From an uncultured Treponema sp. (GTDB lineage Bacteria; Spirochaetota; Spirochaetia; Treponematales; Treponemataceae), in the NCBI GenBank assembly GCA_945877425.1, contig CAMCRZ010000029.1:1-32086 (forward strand): 32,086 nt of DNA, read 5' to 3'. Shown here one piece after another: positions 1 through 8,077 of the stretch (its first letter is position 1; every line of letters starts with the position of its first letter). The translations under genes were made by a program, and so were the position numbers. The notes below the pieces were generated by a model. That model saw nothing but the letters and a program-made list of their open reading frames with translations, was not told the origin of the DNA and did not search any database.

Positions 1-119
1 GGCATAAGTGCCCCGGTTTTGACACCCGGCTTTGCGACGTTCAGCCGTTCTTTTTAAAAACCGCCGCCCTGTTCCTGCCATGAAGTGTTCACTTTACGAG
101 AGTGTCTGCGGGCTACCTG
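1..119. other. Intergenic GC-rich stretch downstream of addA, window edge
   Basis: No gene is visible. The stretch is GC-richer than the neighbouring genes. It contains ACTTTACGAGAGTGTCT followed by GCGGGCT, resembling the segment ACTTTGCGAGAGAGTCT...GCGGGCT near 27178-27211, so it may be a diverged member of the dispersed intergenic repeat family seen at 27.2, 29.3 and 32.0 kb. No clear terminator for addA is recognisable. Confidence 0.3.
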
Positions 120-3100
120 CTAGGGAAGACTGAACTTGTTGCACTGCTGTGTTATTTCAACTTCCTTGCCGAAACGCAGGTAGTAAAGGAAGCACTTTAT
201 GGAGTCGGGATTTTTTACGTTCATTATTGCTGCAACAGCCTGCCTGTAACATGAAAGCTGTTCTATGTAAATTTCAGGCTTTATGTGCTGGTTTGTCTTG
301 TAGTCAACAATGGTAAAAGTTCCGTCTTCGTTCTGGAAAACAAGGTCAACTATTCCCTTTACAATGCTACTGTTCACACGGCTTCTGAAAGAAAATTCAG
401 TTTTTTTCCAGGAAGATTTCTGCGCACTCTGACCAAGCGGAGACTTGAGGAAAGTTTCCATCATCTGATGACAGATATTTTTTATCTCGCTTACGGCAGA
501 TGCATTGTTTTCAAGACCGGCAAATTCTCTGTGGGAAATTTCAGGCTCGGTTCCATTTATGGCAGCTTCCATGTAGCTGTGTGCAATTGTTCCGAAGTTT
601 GAAAAGTCAAATCCCGGCCTGCACTCTTCCGTACCGTCTTTTGTTTCAGGAATTGTTGAAAGTACGATTTCGTTTATCTTAGGGAAAGGCGTTTCGGAAG
701 AAACTTCAAGATTTTCAAGGGGAGACGTTTCTTCGTCCTTGTCGTGAAGCTGGCTTGGCAAAATGTATTTCTGAGCCGGCAAGTCTTTTTCTATAACCTG
801 CCCTTTCTGCTTTTCGTAAAGATGCTGTTCCGAAATTTCTTCAAGAAGAGCCATCCTGGATTTTCTGTTGTTCCTGCGCTTCTGTGAATTTGAAAAGCTT
901 CTTCTTGCTTTAGGAATTTCAAAAAAATCAAAAGGCGTATTTTCTTCATCACCTTTAAAATATTCAATGACAGGCATAAGGAGTTTAAAAATAGAATTTG
1001 GATTTTCGCTTATTTTTGCAGCTTCGTCATAGCTTCCGTTCGTAATGTAAACTTCCTTTTCTGCACGGGTCAATGCAACGTAGGCAAGCCTTCTTAATTC
1101 AGCAATGTTCTTTGAGTTTTCCTCTTGCTTCATGGATTCAAAAAAATAATTTTTTTCAGAAGAGCTGTTTATGGAAATTCCGAATTCCTTATTGAAATGC
1201 ACTACTCCCGAATTCTGATTTGCCTTTCCTTCTTTGTGGGAACCGCAGACAAATACTACAGGAAATTCCAGACCCTTGCTTTTGTGAATGGACATAAGGC
1301 GGACACCGGAAACCTGCTCGAACGGAATGTCCATGTCTTCAAGTCTGTCTTCATCAGCCTTGTAGCTTTCAATAAGCTCTATGAATTCAGTAAGGCTCAT
1401 GTTCTGCTGTTCTGCGCCGGATGCAAGTTCAAACAGTATGTCGTAAAATTTTCCGTACATTTCAACGGTTTTATTCCACAGCGTTTCGTATCTGTAGCCG
1501 TATTCGTACCAGATTTTTGAAATTGTTTCGGTAAGTGAATTTTTCTGGACAAAATCCTTTATTTCAAGGAAAAGCTTTTTTCCATTGGCGTAACTTTCCA
1601 GATTTTTCCCGCTGAGAATTTTTTCAGCATCAAATTCAAAAAACGGCTCGTTCAGTATGATGATTGAATTTATTTCTTCCACAGAAAGATTTACAAAAGG
1701 AGAGCTCAAATACTTTGCATAGGAAAATGTGTCTCCCTGATAGACGCAGATTTTTAAAAGTGCAGTTATGTCGTTTACAGGTCCGTCGGAAAAAATGCCC
1801 ATGACTGTTTCGCTGCTGTAGGGAATGTTGTGGGAAAGAAGTGCCCTTTCGTACATCGGCTGGAGAGAGTAGCTTCTGAAAAGTATGGCAATGTCGCCCG
1901 GCTTGTATTCTGCATTTTCTCCAGAAGTAAGGGATTCGATTTTTTCTGCAACCCATTGAGCTTCTGCTTCTTCTCCCGAAAGAAATCCGCTCTGCTGCTT
2001 CTGGTTTTTGTCGTAAAGTGCAATGTGGATTTTAGGAGAATAAATTTCTTTAAGTTCCTTTTCCGAACACAGTGAAAGCTCCTTCTTTTTTTCTTCAGGA
2101 ATAAACACTTCATTGTAAACTGCTTCGTAAGGAAGAATGTCCTTTGCATCAGGAGAAGGGAAAACGGAAGGAACATTTTCTTTTGCAGACAAAGGATATT
2201 TTATTCCACCGAAGATTGTGTTGAATCCTGCAATAAGCGCTGGAGATGAACGGTAATTTGTTGCAAGGTTTAAATTTCCTTCAGGAAAACATTCTGAAAG
2301 GCTGCGGAAAACTTCAACGTCAGCACCACGGAAACGGTAGATGCTCTGCTTTTCATCACCTACAAAAAAAAGCTTGTCACTGCAAAGTTCATCTACAGAC
2401 GGAATTGTTTTTTCCATGCGCTCAGGATTTTCTGCCAGAAGAAAAAGCATATCCCTCTGCTCAGAGTTGTTGTCCTGGAATTCGTCTATCATTATTGCCT
2501 TGTATTTATTTTTTTCTATTCTGCGGATTTCAGGACATTCCTTTAAAATCTTAAGTGCAAGGCTTGAAATGTCAGAAAACAGAAGGCAGGATGTAGTGCG
2601 CTTCAAGTCGTTTATTTTTTTCTGGAACTCTTTAAGCAGCGGAGTAAGTTCAGCCATGATTTTAAAGTTTTCAATCCATGTTACAATCTGGTTCAGAACG
2701 TCACATTCATCCTTAAGTTCCTTGAGGATTTCCTTAAACTCTACCGTGTCTTTTCCAGTGCCGGCTCTTACGGCTGCAAGTGAATTTACTGCATTTGAAT
2801 AAATCTTTATCCGGGAAGTGTTGCCTTCTTCAATTATTTTTTCAGTAAGTTCAGGAGTTAAGGGAAATTCTTTCTCAAGTTCAGCCTTTAAATTCTTAAA
2901 GAATACAAGGTTTCTGTTTCCCTGATAGCAGTCAAATGCCGTGTAAAGCTGATGAATCAGACTGTCTGCCTTTTTCGTAATTTTCTGCCACACTCTGATG
3001 ATTTCCTTTTCCTGCTTTTTTACGGCTTCGTCAAAATCAATTGGGGAAGTTACTGTGGAATGTTTCAGGACAGGCTCTACAAAAATCTGTTCTGCTATTT

Positions 3101-3548
3101 TCTGATAGTCGTTTGTCTTTACAAGATTCTGAATGGCGTAATTGTCACGGTGTTCAAGTATAAAAGGCAGCGCCATATTCAAGGCTTCGCTCTTAACAAA
3201 ATTGTCCTGCTTAAAGTCAGGGCTTATTCCAAAAAGATGTGCGCCCATTTTTGCAACTGAACTGCAGTAAGCGTCCAGTGTCTTTATGTTTGCCTTGTAG
3301 AAATTTGCTGCCTGCTCCGGTGCGTCTTTTTCCAGAACTTTGTAAATGCGGCTGGACATTTCAACCGTAGCTTTTTTCGTAAAGGTCAGCGTTAAAATTT
3401 CATCAACGTTCATGCCTGTCTTTATAAGTTCAAGAAATCTCTGGGAAAGAACCGTTGTTTTTCCGGAACCTGCTCCTGCGCTTACTACAGAGTTAAGTTT
3501 TGTTTCTACTGCTTTTTTCTGATAAACATCAAATTTTTTTTCTGCCAT
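120..3548 (-). CDS. addA: AddA-type helicase-nuclease subunit
   Basis: ATP-dependent 3'-5' helicase and nuclease subunit of the AddAB (RexAB) complex, which resects double-strand breaks to load RecA in the cytoplasm. Superfamily 1 helicase motifs appear in order: AGAGSGKTT (Walker A, residues 24-32), IMIDEFQD (Walker B), VGDEKQSIYRFRGAD (motif III), NYRSSP (motif IV), MSIHKSKGLEFPVVF (motif V) and YVALTRAEKEVY (motif VI). The C-terminal nuclease shows GIVDLVF followed by IVDYKT, the GxxD...DYK core of RecB-type nucleases, with an upstream AHSYME. About 1142 aa, normal for AddA. A TTG at 3560 would add four residues, but GGAG overlapping it lies about 7 nt before the ATG at 3548 and serves as its ribosome-binding site, so the ATG is chosen. 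It starts 14 bp after the addB stop: one operon. Confidence 0.93.
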   Translation of the reverse strand: MAEKKFDVYQKKAVETKLNSVVSAGAGSGKTTVLSQRFLELIKTGMNVDEILTLTFTKKATVEMSSRIYKVLEKDAPEQAANFYKANIKTLDAYCSSVAKMGAHLFGISPDFKQDNFVKSEALNMALPFILEHRDNYAIQNLVKTNDYQKIAEQIFVEPVLKHSTVTSPIDFDEAVKKQEKEIIRVWQKITKKADSLIHQLYTAFDCYQGNRNLVFFKNLKAELEKEFPLTPELTEKIIEEGNTSRIKIYSNAVNSLAAVRAGTGKDTVEFKEILKELKDECDVLNQIVTWIENFKIMAELTPLLKEFQKKINDLKRTTSCLLFSDISSLALKILKECPEIRRIEKNKYKAIMIDEFQDNNSEQRDMLFLLAENPERMEKTIPSVDELCSDKLFFVGDEKQSIYRFRGADVEVFRSLSECFPEGNLNLATNYRSSPALIAGFNTIFGGIKYPLSAKENVPSVFPSPDAKDILPYEAVYNEVFIPEEKKKELSLCSEKELKEIYSPKIHIALYDKNQKQQSGFLSGEEAEAQWVAEKIESLTSGENAEYKPGDIAILFRSYSLQPMYERALLSHNIPYSSETVMGIFSDGPVNDITALLKICVYQGDTFSYAKYLSSPFVNLSVEEINSIIILNEPFFEFDAEKILSGKNLESYANGKKLFLEIKDFVQKNSLTETISKIWYEYGYRYETLWNKTVEMYGKFYDILFELASGAEQQNMSLTEFIELIESYKADEDRLEDMDIPFEQVSGVRLMSIHKSKGLEFPVVFVCGSHKEGKANQNSGVVHFNKEFGISINSSSEKNYFFESMKQEENSKNIAELRRLAYVALTRAEKEVYITNGSYDEAAKISENPNSIFKLLMPVIEYFKGDEENTPFDFFEIPKARRSFSNSQKRRNNRKSRMALLEEISEQHLYEKQKGQVIEKDLPAQKYILPSQLHDKDEETSPLENLEVSSETPFPKINEIVLSTIPETKDGTEECRPGFDFSNFGTIAHSYMEAAINGTEPEISHREFAGLENNASAVSEIKNICHQMMETFLKSPLGQSAQKSSWKKTEFSFRSRVNSSIVKGIVDLVFQNEDGTFTIVDYKTNQHIKPEIYIEQLSCYRQAVAAIMNVKNPDSIKCFLYYLRFGKEVEITQQCNKFSLP

Positions 3549-3562
3549 TTTTTTCTCCAAAG

Positions 3563-6403
3563 TCAGCTTCTTCTGTCTACGTTAAATGTTCTGCGGCAGA
3601 CTGCACAAAAATTACATTTAAGGCACTTTTCAAAAGTCTGCTTTTCCGAATCAATTGAAAAATCCATCTGCAGGACTTTTTCTGCAAAGTAGTCGGTGCA
3701 CTTTCTGGTAAATTCAACTGTTTCCATAAAGGCTTCTCTTGTAACGGCAGTCTTTGTCGTTGACGTAATTTTCTTAAGCTTTTCTCCGAACACGTATTTT
3801 GTCTTGTTGCTGCTTAAATCAAAGAAACAGGCACTGCCCGCTTTTATATCATGCTTTTTTTCCAGAAGCTCAACGTAAACGGGAATCTGAAAATCAGGGA
3901 ACTGTTCGGATTCTACATCTTCAACTGAAATTTCTGCCCTTCCTTCAGCGGAATTTTTTTCAGGAGAATTTTCATCTTCCAGCGGATTGAAGTAAAGGTT
4001 TTTCGGAACGCTTCCTCCAGAAGTCTTGAAGTCTATCAGAATGTATTCGTCATCGCTCTGGTCGTAAACAAGGCAGTCAAGCTTTCCGCAGAGAATGTAA
4101 TTTTTCCCTGGAACTTCATAATCCATTCCAAGCTCAACTGAATGGACAAAGCAGCCGTCAAATATTCTGGAAAACTTTATGATCGATTCCCTTGTGTTTT
4201 TGTAAAGCGAAGTTTTCGTAGACTTTATAAGCTGCCTTTCAAGAAAGCTTACGCTGCCGAAAGAATTCAATGCTTCTTCAAAACTGTCATTGAAAATTTC
4301 TTCGTAGGCTTCCGGAAGTCCGTTTTCTTCTGCTTTTAAGACAAGATTTTTCCTGCAAAGAGCCGTAAAGTAAAAGCTGAGTATGTGGTGGTTTAAATTT
4401 CCCATCATAAAGCAGTCCATTACGGAAGTTTCAATTACTTCGTCATTAAGCTTGCCCAGTGTCTTTATGAAGTAGTAGCGCGGACATTTAAAAAAGTTTT
4501 TCAGCTGGGTTGCAGAAACAAACAGCCTGCTTTCACTGCCTGCATTCTTAAACTGCCTTTCTCTTGTCCTGTCAGAAATAATTTTCCTTAAGCTTTCGCT
4601 TGTTGCAAAAGAATTTTCCTGTCCTGCAAAAACTTCATTCCTTCTGCTCCAGTTTTCAAAGCCGCATTTTTCCTGTTTAAAAATTTTTTCCGGAAAGGGA
4701 AGTTCCTGCCTGAACCAGAGTTTTTCCTGATAATAGCTGTCATTGCCGAAAAGTTCGCTTTCGTCTTTTTCAGTAAGGTCGTTTACGGCAAGGTCGCTGG
4801 AGCACTGGCTAAATCCAGTAAATGTCTTTAGTGCACAGGTAAAGACGCACTTGCCTGCCGTAGAATTCATTCTGTAAAGTTCAATGAAATATTTTGAAAC
4901 GTTTGCATCATATTTTTTTCCAAGAAGAAGTCTGCGCTTGTCATCAAGGAGAAAATTCAGCGGCTTGTAGATTACGGAAATTCCTGCCTGGCTTGCATCG
5001 CATACTATGTGGCATGAAAATGGTGCCGAAGCTGCCGTCTGATAAGACAGAACCTGCACTCCCCTTTCCTTTGTCTGCTCAAGATACTTTACGTCATCCA
5101 AGTATTCACAGAAAAAAGAAAATGCATCTTCAAGTTCAAAACAGAATTCCTTTTCCAGATCAATGAGCGAAGAAAGTTCGGAAATGCACCGGCTTATTAT
5201 CCTGTCGTTTTTTTCAGAACACATGCCCATGTCAAAGAAAGTATTTTTGAAAACAAAATAATTTGTCCGCAGTTCGCTGAAAGTTTTAGATGAAGTGATT
5301 TTTAAAATCTGATTTTTCAGAAGGCTGTAAAATTCAAAAGCCCTCTGTTCCTGACTCTGGGTTTTAAAGGATTCTTCCCACACGTCAATTTCACTGCCGT
5401 TATAGCTGAAAGTGCATATGCAGTTGTTTTCCCTGCCGAAGTCAAGAAGCTGGGTTATGGAAGTCCTGTCGCTCCATGGAATTTCGGAATTTAAGAGAAG
5501 GTGCTTCAGGCTTGAAAAGTCGAATTTATTTTCCCTGCATTTCTGTATAAGCGAAAAAACGTTTCCTGCACCGGAAGAGCTTAAGGGTCTTGCGTTTCTT
5601 ACCACGTATGGAATTTCATACAAGTCAAACTCACGGCCGATGTAAGTTCCGTAGCTTTCAAGGTTCGGCACGCTTACTGCAATTTCGTCCCATGGAATTT
5701 CTTCGTGGATTTTCCTAAGGTACAGCGCAATAGATTTTATTTCCGTACGTGAAGTGCTGTAGAAATTTACTTCAGGAAGTTCACTGCAAAAGCCTTCAAA
5801 ATTTATTATCTGAATGTCGGAGCCTGCACTTTTTAAAATTGGTTCATATTCGCTGTAGTCGGAAAGAATTTCAGGATAAAAAATAATGTACCTGTTTCCG
5901 TCGCTTTTAAAAGGCGGACGTTCCCATGCAGGATCAAAAAGACTGTTGGCTTCAAGAAATGCAGAATACCGCCTGTAAATTTCAAGCAGGTCACAGTCAG
6001 CATCATCTGCAGCAGACTTGCTTTCTTCAAAATATTTTTTCCACAATTCAAGTGACGGAAGGATTGAGCTTATCCATGAAGCAAAGCCCTGTGCATTTTC
6101 TGCGTACTGGGGAACAATCAGGTTTTTAAGGAAAGGCGCTCTGGAGTTTTCCCTTATAAGCTGACGGGCAAAAATCTTTCTCATTACGGAAGGAACTGAT
6201 CTTTTTTCCTGATGACGGCTTCTGACTGAGTTTCCCTTGAAATCGTCCCATGCAACAAAACGTTCCATTGCTACAGCCGGACATTCCGTTACAAAAACTG
6301 CCCTGTCTGCCCAAAGTTCTGCCGCCATCTGAGTGGGAAAAACAAAATGCACTTTCTGATTAGAAATGTTTTCCCTTATGACCTGTTCAATTTTATTTTC
6401 CAT
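3563..6403 (-). CDS. addB: AddB-like PD-(D/E)XK exonuclease subunit
   Basis: Partner of AddA; in the family this subunit supplies the second nuclease and recognises Chi. The C-terminal third has FVSATQLKNFFKCPRYYF, then CGKLDCLVYD and ILIDFKTSGG (nuclease acidic and lysine residues), and ends with a cysteine cluster CLKCNFCAVC. Together with the cysteine of FKCPRYY this matches the 4Fe-4S staple of AddB. About 946 aa against roughly 1150 in Firmicutes. The N-terminus (VHFVFPTQMAAELWADRAV) has no GxxGxGKT, so ATP binding by this subunit is probably lost, as in other short AddB-like proteins. The ATG at 6403 is preferred over a GTG three codons upstream; neither has a strong ribosome-binding site. 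It is first in the operon with addA. Confidence 0.85.
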   Translation of the reverse strand: MENKIEQVIRENISNQKVHFVFPTQMAAELWADRAVFVTECPAVAMERFVAWDDFKGNSVRSRHQEKRSVPSVMRKIFARQLIRENSRAPFLKNLIVPQYAENAQGFASWISSILPSLELWKKYFEESKSAADDADCDLLEIYRRYSAFLEANSLFDPAWERPPFKSDGNRYIIFYPEILSDYSEYEPILKSAGSDIQIINFEGFCSELPEVNFYSTSRTEIKSIALYLRKIHEEIPWDEIAVSVPNLESYGTYIGREFDLYEIPYVVRNARPLSSSGAGNVFSLIQKCRENKFDFSSLKHLLLNSEIPWSDRTSITQLLDFGRENNCICTFSYNGSEIDVWEESFKTQSQEQRAFEFYSLLKNQILKITSSKTFSELRTNYFVFKNTFFDMGMCSEKNDRIISRCISELSSLIDLEKEFCFELEDAFSFFCEYLDDVKYLEQTKERGVQVLSYQTAASAPFSCHIVCDASQAGISVIYKPLNFLLDDKRRLLLGKKYDANVSKYFIELYRMNSTAGKCVFTCALKTFTGFSQCSSDLAVNDLTEKDESELFGNDSYYQEKLWFRQELPFPEKIFKQEKCGFENWSRRNEVFAGQENSFATSESLRKIISDRTRERQFKNAGSESRLFVSATQLKNFFKCPRYYFIKTLGKLNDEVIETSVMDCFMMGNLNHHILSFYFTALCRKNLVLKAEENGLPEAYEEIFNDSFEEALNSFGSVSFLERQLIKSTKTSLYKNTRESIIKFSRIFDGCFVHSVELGMDYEVPGKNYILCGKLDCLVYDQSDDEYILIDFKTSGGSVPKNLYFNPLEDENSPEKNSAEGRAEISVEDVESEQFPDFQIPVYVELLEKKHDIKAGSACFFDLSSNKTKYVFGEKLKKITSTTKTAVTREAFMETVEFTRKCTDYFAEKVLQMDFSIDSEKQTFEKCLKCNFCAVCRRTFNVDRRS

Positions 6404-6454
6404 ACTGCACACCGTTTCTTAAACTAAAAGGTTTCCGCAAAATATAACTGAGTA

Positions 6455-6483
6455 ATTATAATAGCAAAAAGTAAAAATGTAAA
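6455..6483 (-). promoter_or_regulatory. Predicted sigma-70 promoter of addBA
   Basis: Reading the minus strand, TTTACA (6478-6483) and a perfect TATAAT (6455-6460) are separated by 17 bp. This lies about 50 bp upstream of the addB ATG, and the -35 abuts the T-run of the rpsU terminator. Confidence 0.65.
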
Positions 6484-6511
6484 AAAAAAGACAGAACTTT
6501 TGTCCTGTCTT
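6480..6511 (-). terminator. Rho-independent terminator of rpsU
   Basis: On the minus strand a 7-bp stem AAGACAG/CTGTCTT (arms 6505-6511 and 6488-6494), whose loop side can add GGAC/GTTC-type pairs, is followed by about nine T residues. It begins 24 bp after the rpsU stop codon. Confidence 0.85.
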
Positions 6512-6534
6512 CTAAAAATCAAGTTCAATAAAAA

Positions 6535-6741
6535 TTAGTATTCCTTTTTATTTGCCTTTCTTTTCTGATTCAACTGCTTGCGTTCAAGAGTTGTTTTCTT
6601 CTGATGAAGTGTTGCTGAAGGTTTTACAAAGTATTCGCGCTTTTTGTATTCGCGGATAATAGCTTCCTTTTCAACCATGCGCTTGAAGCGTTTGATTGCT
6701 TTTTCAAGATTTTCTGAAGCTTCAACCTGAATTGTTGCCAT
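6535..6741 (-). CDS. rpsU: 30S ribosomal protein S21
   Basis: Small basic protein of the 30S subunit, 68 aa. The N-terminus MATIQVEASENLEKAIKRFK, the middle REYKKREYFVKPSATLHQ and a lysine/arginine-rich tail are typical of S21. A very strong ribosome-binding site (GAGGAGGTG) lies 7 nt before the ATG. It is monocistronic, with its own promoter (6785-6813) and terminator (6480-6511). S21 is a core gene and is normally chromosomal, which matters for interpreting the plasmid-type module about 5 kb away. Confidence 0.96.
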   Translation of the reverse strand: MATIQVEASENLEKAIKRFKRMVEKEAIIREYKKREYFVKPSATLHQKKTTLERKQLNQKRKANKKEY

Positions 6742-6784
6742 TGTATTTTCACCTCCTCATAAACGGAATGCCGAATAGTGCCCC

Positions 6785-6813
6785 ATTGTAAACAAAAATT
6801 ATTTTTTTTTCAA
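6785..6813 (-). promoter_or_regulatory. Predicted sigma-70 promoter of rpsU
   Basis: On the minus strand TTGAAA (6808-6813) and TACAAT (6785-6790) with a 17-bp A/T-rich spacer. The start of transcription would fall about 40 bp before the rpsU ATG. Confidence 0.65.
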
Positions 6814-6845
6814 GTTGAATTCCCTGTTTGTCATCAAAATAAAAT

Positions 6846-7412
6846 TCACAGCTTTTTGTTTATTCGAAGGTAACATTCCCTGCACACACATTCATATTTG
6901 TTCATGTCGCCAACTTCAATGGACTTTGTCTTGACGCCTGCCTTGTACAAGGAATAATTTCCAATCTGGGAACCGCACTCCATGCACACGCCGTTAAGCT
7001 TTTCTATTTCGTCGCAGTAAGGAAGTATTGAAATGCATTCTTCAAACACTTCGTTTTCCGAGCTGGCAATGAGCCCTGAAAAATAAACGTTCGTATTTAC
7101 GGAAGAAGCTTTTGCAAGAACAGCACAATTCTTTATCATAAAGAATTCGTCTACAAAAACGGCATCAAAGAAACTGCACAGTTCGTCAGCCTTTTCCTGA
7201 GTAAATTCAGAAAGCTCTATCTGTGTAAGCCTGCCGTTTTCAACAAACTGGGACAGAACTTCGTTTCCAAGGGAATGGGTAAAGTATCCCCTACTGTCAA
7301 TTTTAGGACGGATTAAAACTGCCTTCTTTCTTCCGTAAACTGCACGCTGAATTTTCATAAGCAGTGACGTAGACTTTCCGGAATACATACTGCCGCAAAT
7401 CAAAGTAATCAT
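6846..7412 (-). CDS. tdk: Thymidine kinase (type II, TK1-like)
   Basis: Phosphorylates thymidine to dTMP with ATP in the salvage pathway. The P-loop GSMYSGKST lies at residues 7-15, followed by RPKIDSRG (basic, substrate side), AVFVDEFFMI (Walker B region) and YFSGLIAS (lasso region normally near the thymidine site). The structural zinc site is visible as CMECG and CVCREC near the C-terminus. 188 aa, normal length. The ATG has a G-rich ribosome-binding site (GGGG, about 6 nt away). It lies downstream of the HD-GYP/outer-membrane-like pair but is separated from it by about 85 bp and probably has its own transcript. Confidence 0.93.
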   Translation of the reverse strand: MITLICGSMYSGKSTSLLMKIQRAVYGRKKAVLIRPKIDSRGYFTHSLGNEVLSQFVENGRLTQIELSEFTQEKADELCSFFDAVFVDEFFMIKNCAVLAKASSVNTNVYFSGLIASSENEVFEECISILPYCDEIEKLNGVCMECGSQIGNYSLYKAGVKTKSIEVGDMNKYECVCRECYLRINKKL

Positions 7413-7498
7413 TTTTTCCCCAACAAAATTTATCCTGCAATTATACAGTCAAAATCAATAAAACTGAACCATTCAACTGTCAAGGAAATACCCTAAGC

Positions 7499-8056
7499 CT
7501 AGTCACGGACTTTAAATCTGTACTTCACGCCGCCGCATAATTTAGGAATGAAGTAAAAGCTTAAATTGCTGTCAAAGGAATACTGGTCGCCCAAATCATT
7601 GTAGAAAAAAGTAAGGTCAATGTTCAAAATAAGGGAATGCCTGTCGTTGTTTACAACCGGAATGTCCCAGCCGAAATTTATTACCGGCGAAAACAATGCA
7701 ATGCTAAGATCAGAACTGTAGCCGAACCATCCGAATCTGTCAGGCTCAATTCCGAAAGACATATAGTAGGTGTCTCCGTGAAATCCTATGAATGGAACAG
7801 GAACGTATCTTTCAAAATTCTTTGAAGAAACTTCATTGCCGTCATCATCTTCGGTTTCATGAACTGCAATTACATGAAATCCCTTGTAGCCCAAAAAAAG
7901 ATGTCCTGAAATGAATTCAATTTCATGACTGTCAACTATGGACGCAATGTTTGAACCTACTCCGAGTCCGCCCTGAACGAACATTCCGCTTCCGGCAAAC
8001 GTAGAAAATCTTGCAGCAAACAAGACCGCAAGAAAAACAATCAGCTTTTTTTTCAT
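7499..8056 (-). CDS. Exported, beta-barrel-like protein of unknown function
   Basis: 185 aa with a Sec signal peptide (MKKKLIVFLAVLFAARFSTFA, cleavage near residue 21). The mature part consists of alternating aromatic/hydrophobic strands (GGLGVGSNIAS, HLFLGYKGFHVIAV, LNIDLTFFYND) and ends GGVKYRFKV. This fits a small 8-stranded outer-membrane beta-barrel, although the terminal residue is Asp rather than Phe. No named family is recognised. A GGAG ribosome-binding site lies 6-8 nt upstream. The start is only 21 bp after the stop of the propeller/HD-GYP sensor, so the two are probably co-transcribed. A role at the cell envelope linked to that sensor is an inference from position only. Confidence 0.7.
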   Translation of the reverse strand: MKKKLIVFLAVLFAARFSTFAGSGMFVQGGLGVGSNIASIVDSHEIEFISGHLFLGYKGFHVIAVHETEDDDGNEVSSKNFERYVPVPFIGFHGDTYYMSFGIEPDRFGWFGYSSDLSIALFSPVINFGWDIPVVNNDRHSLILNIDLTFFYNDLGDQYSFDSNLSFYFIPKLCGGVKYRFKVRD

Positions 8057-8077
8057 AAACTTCTCCCTGCCAATATT

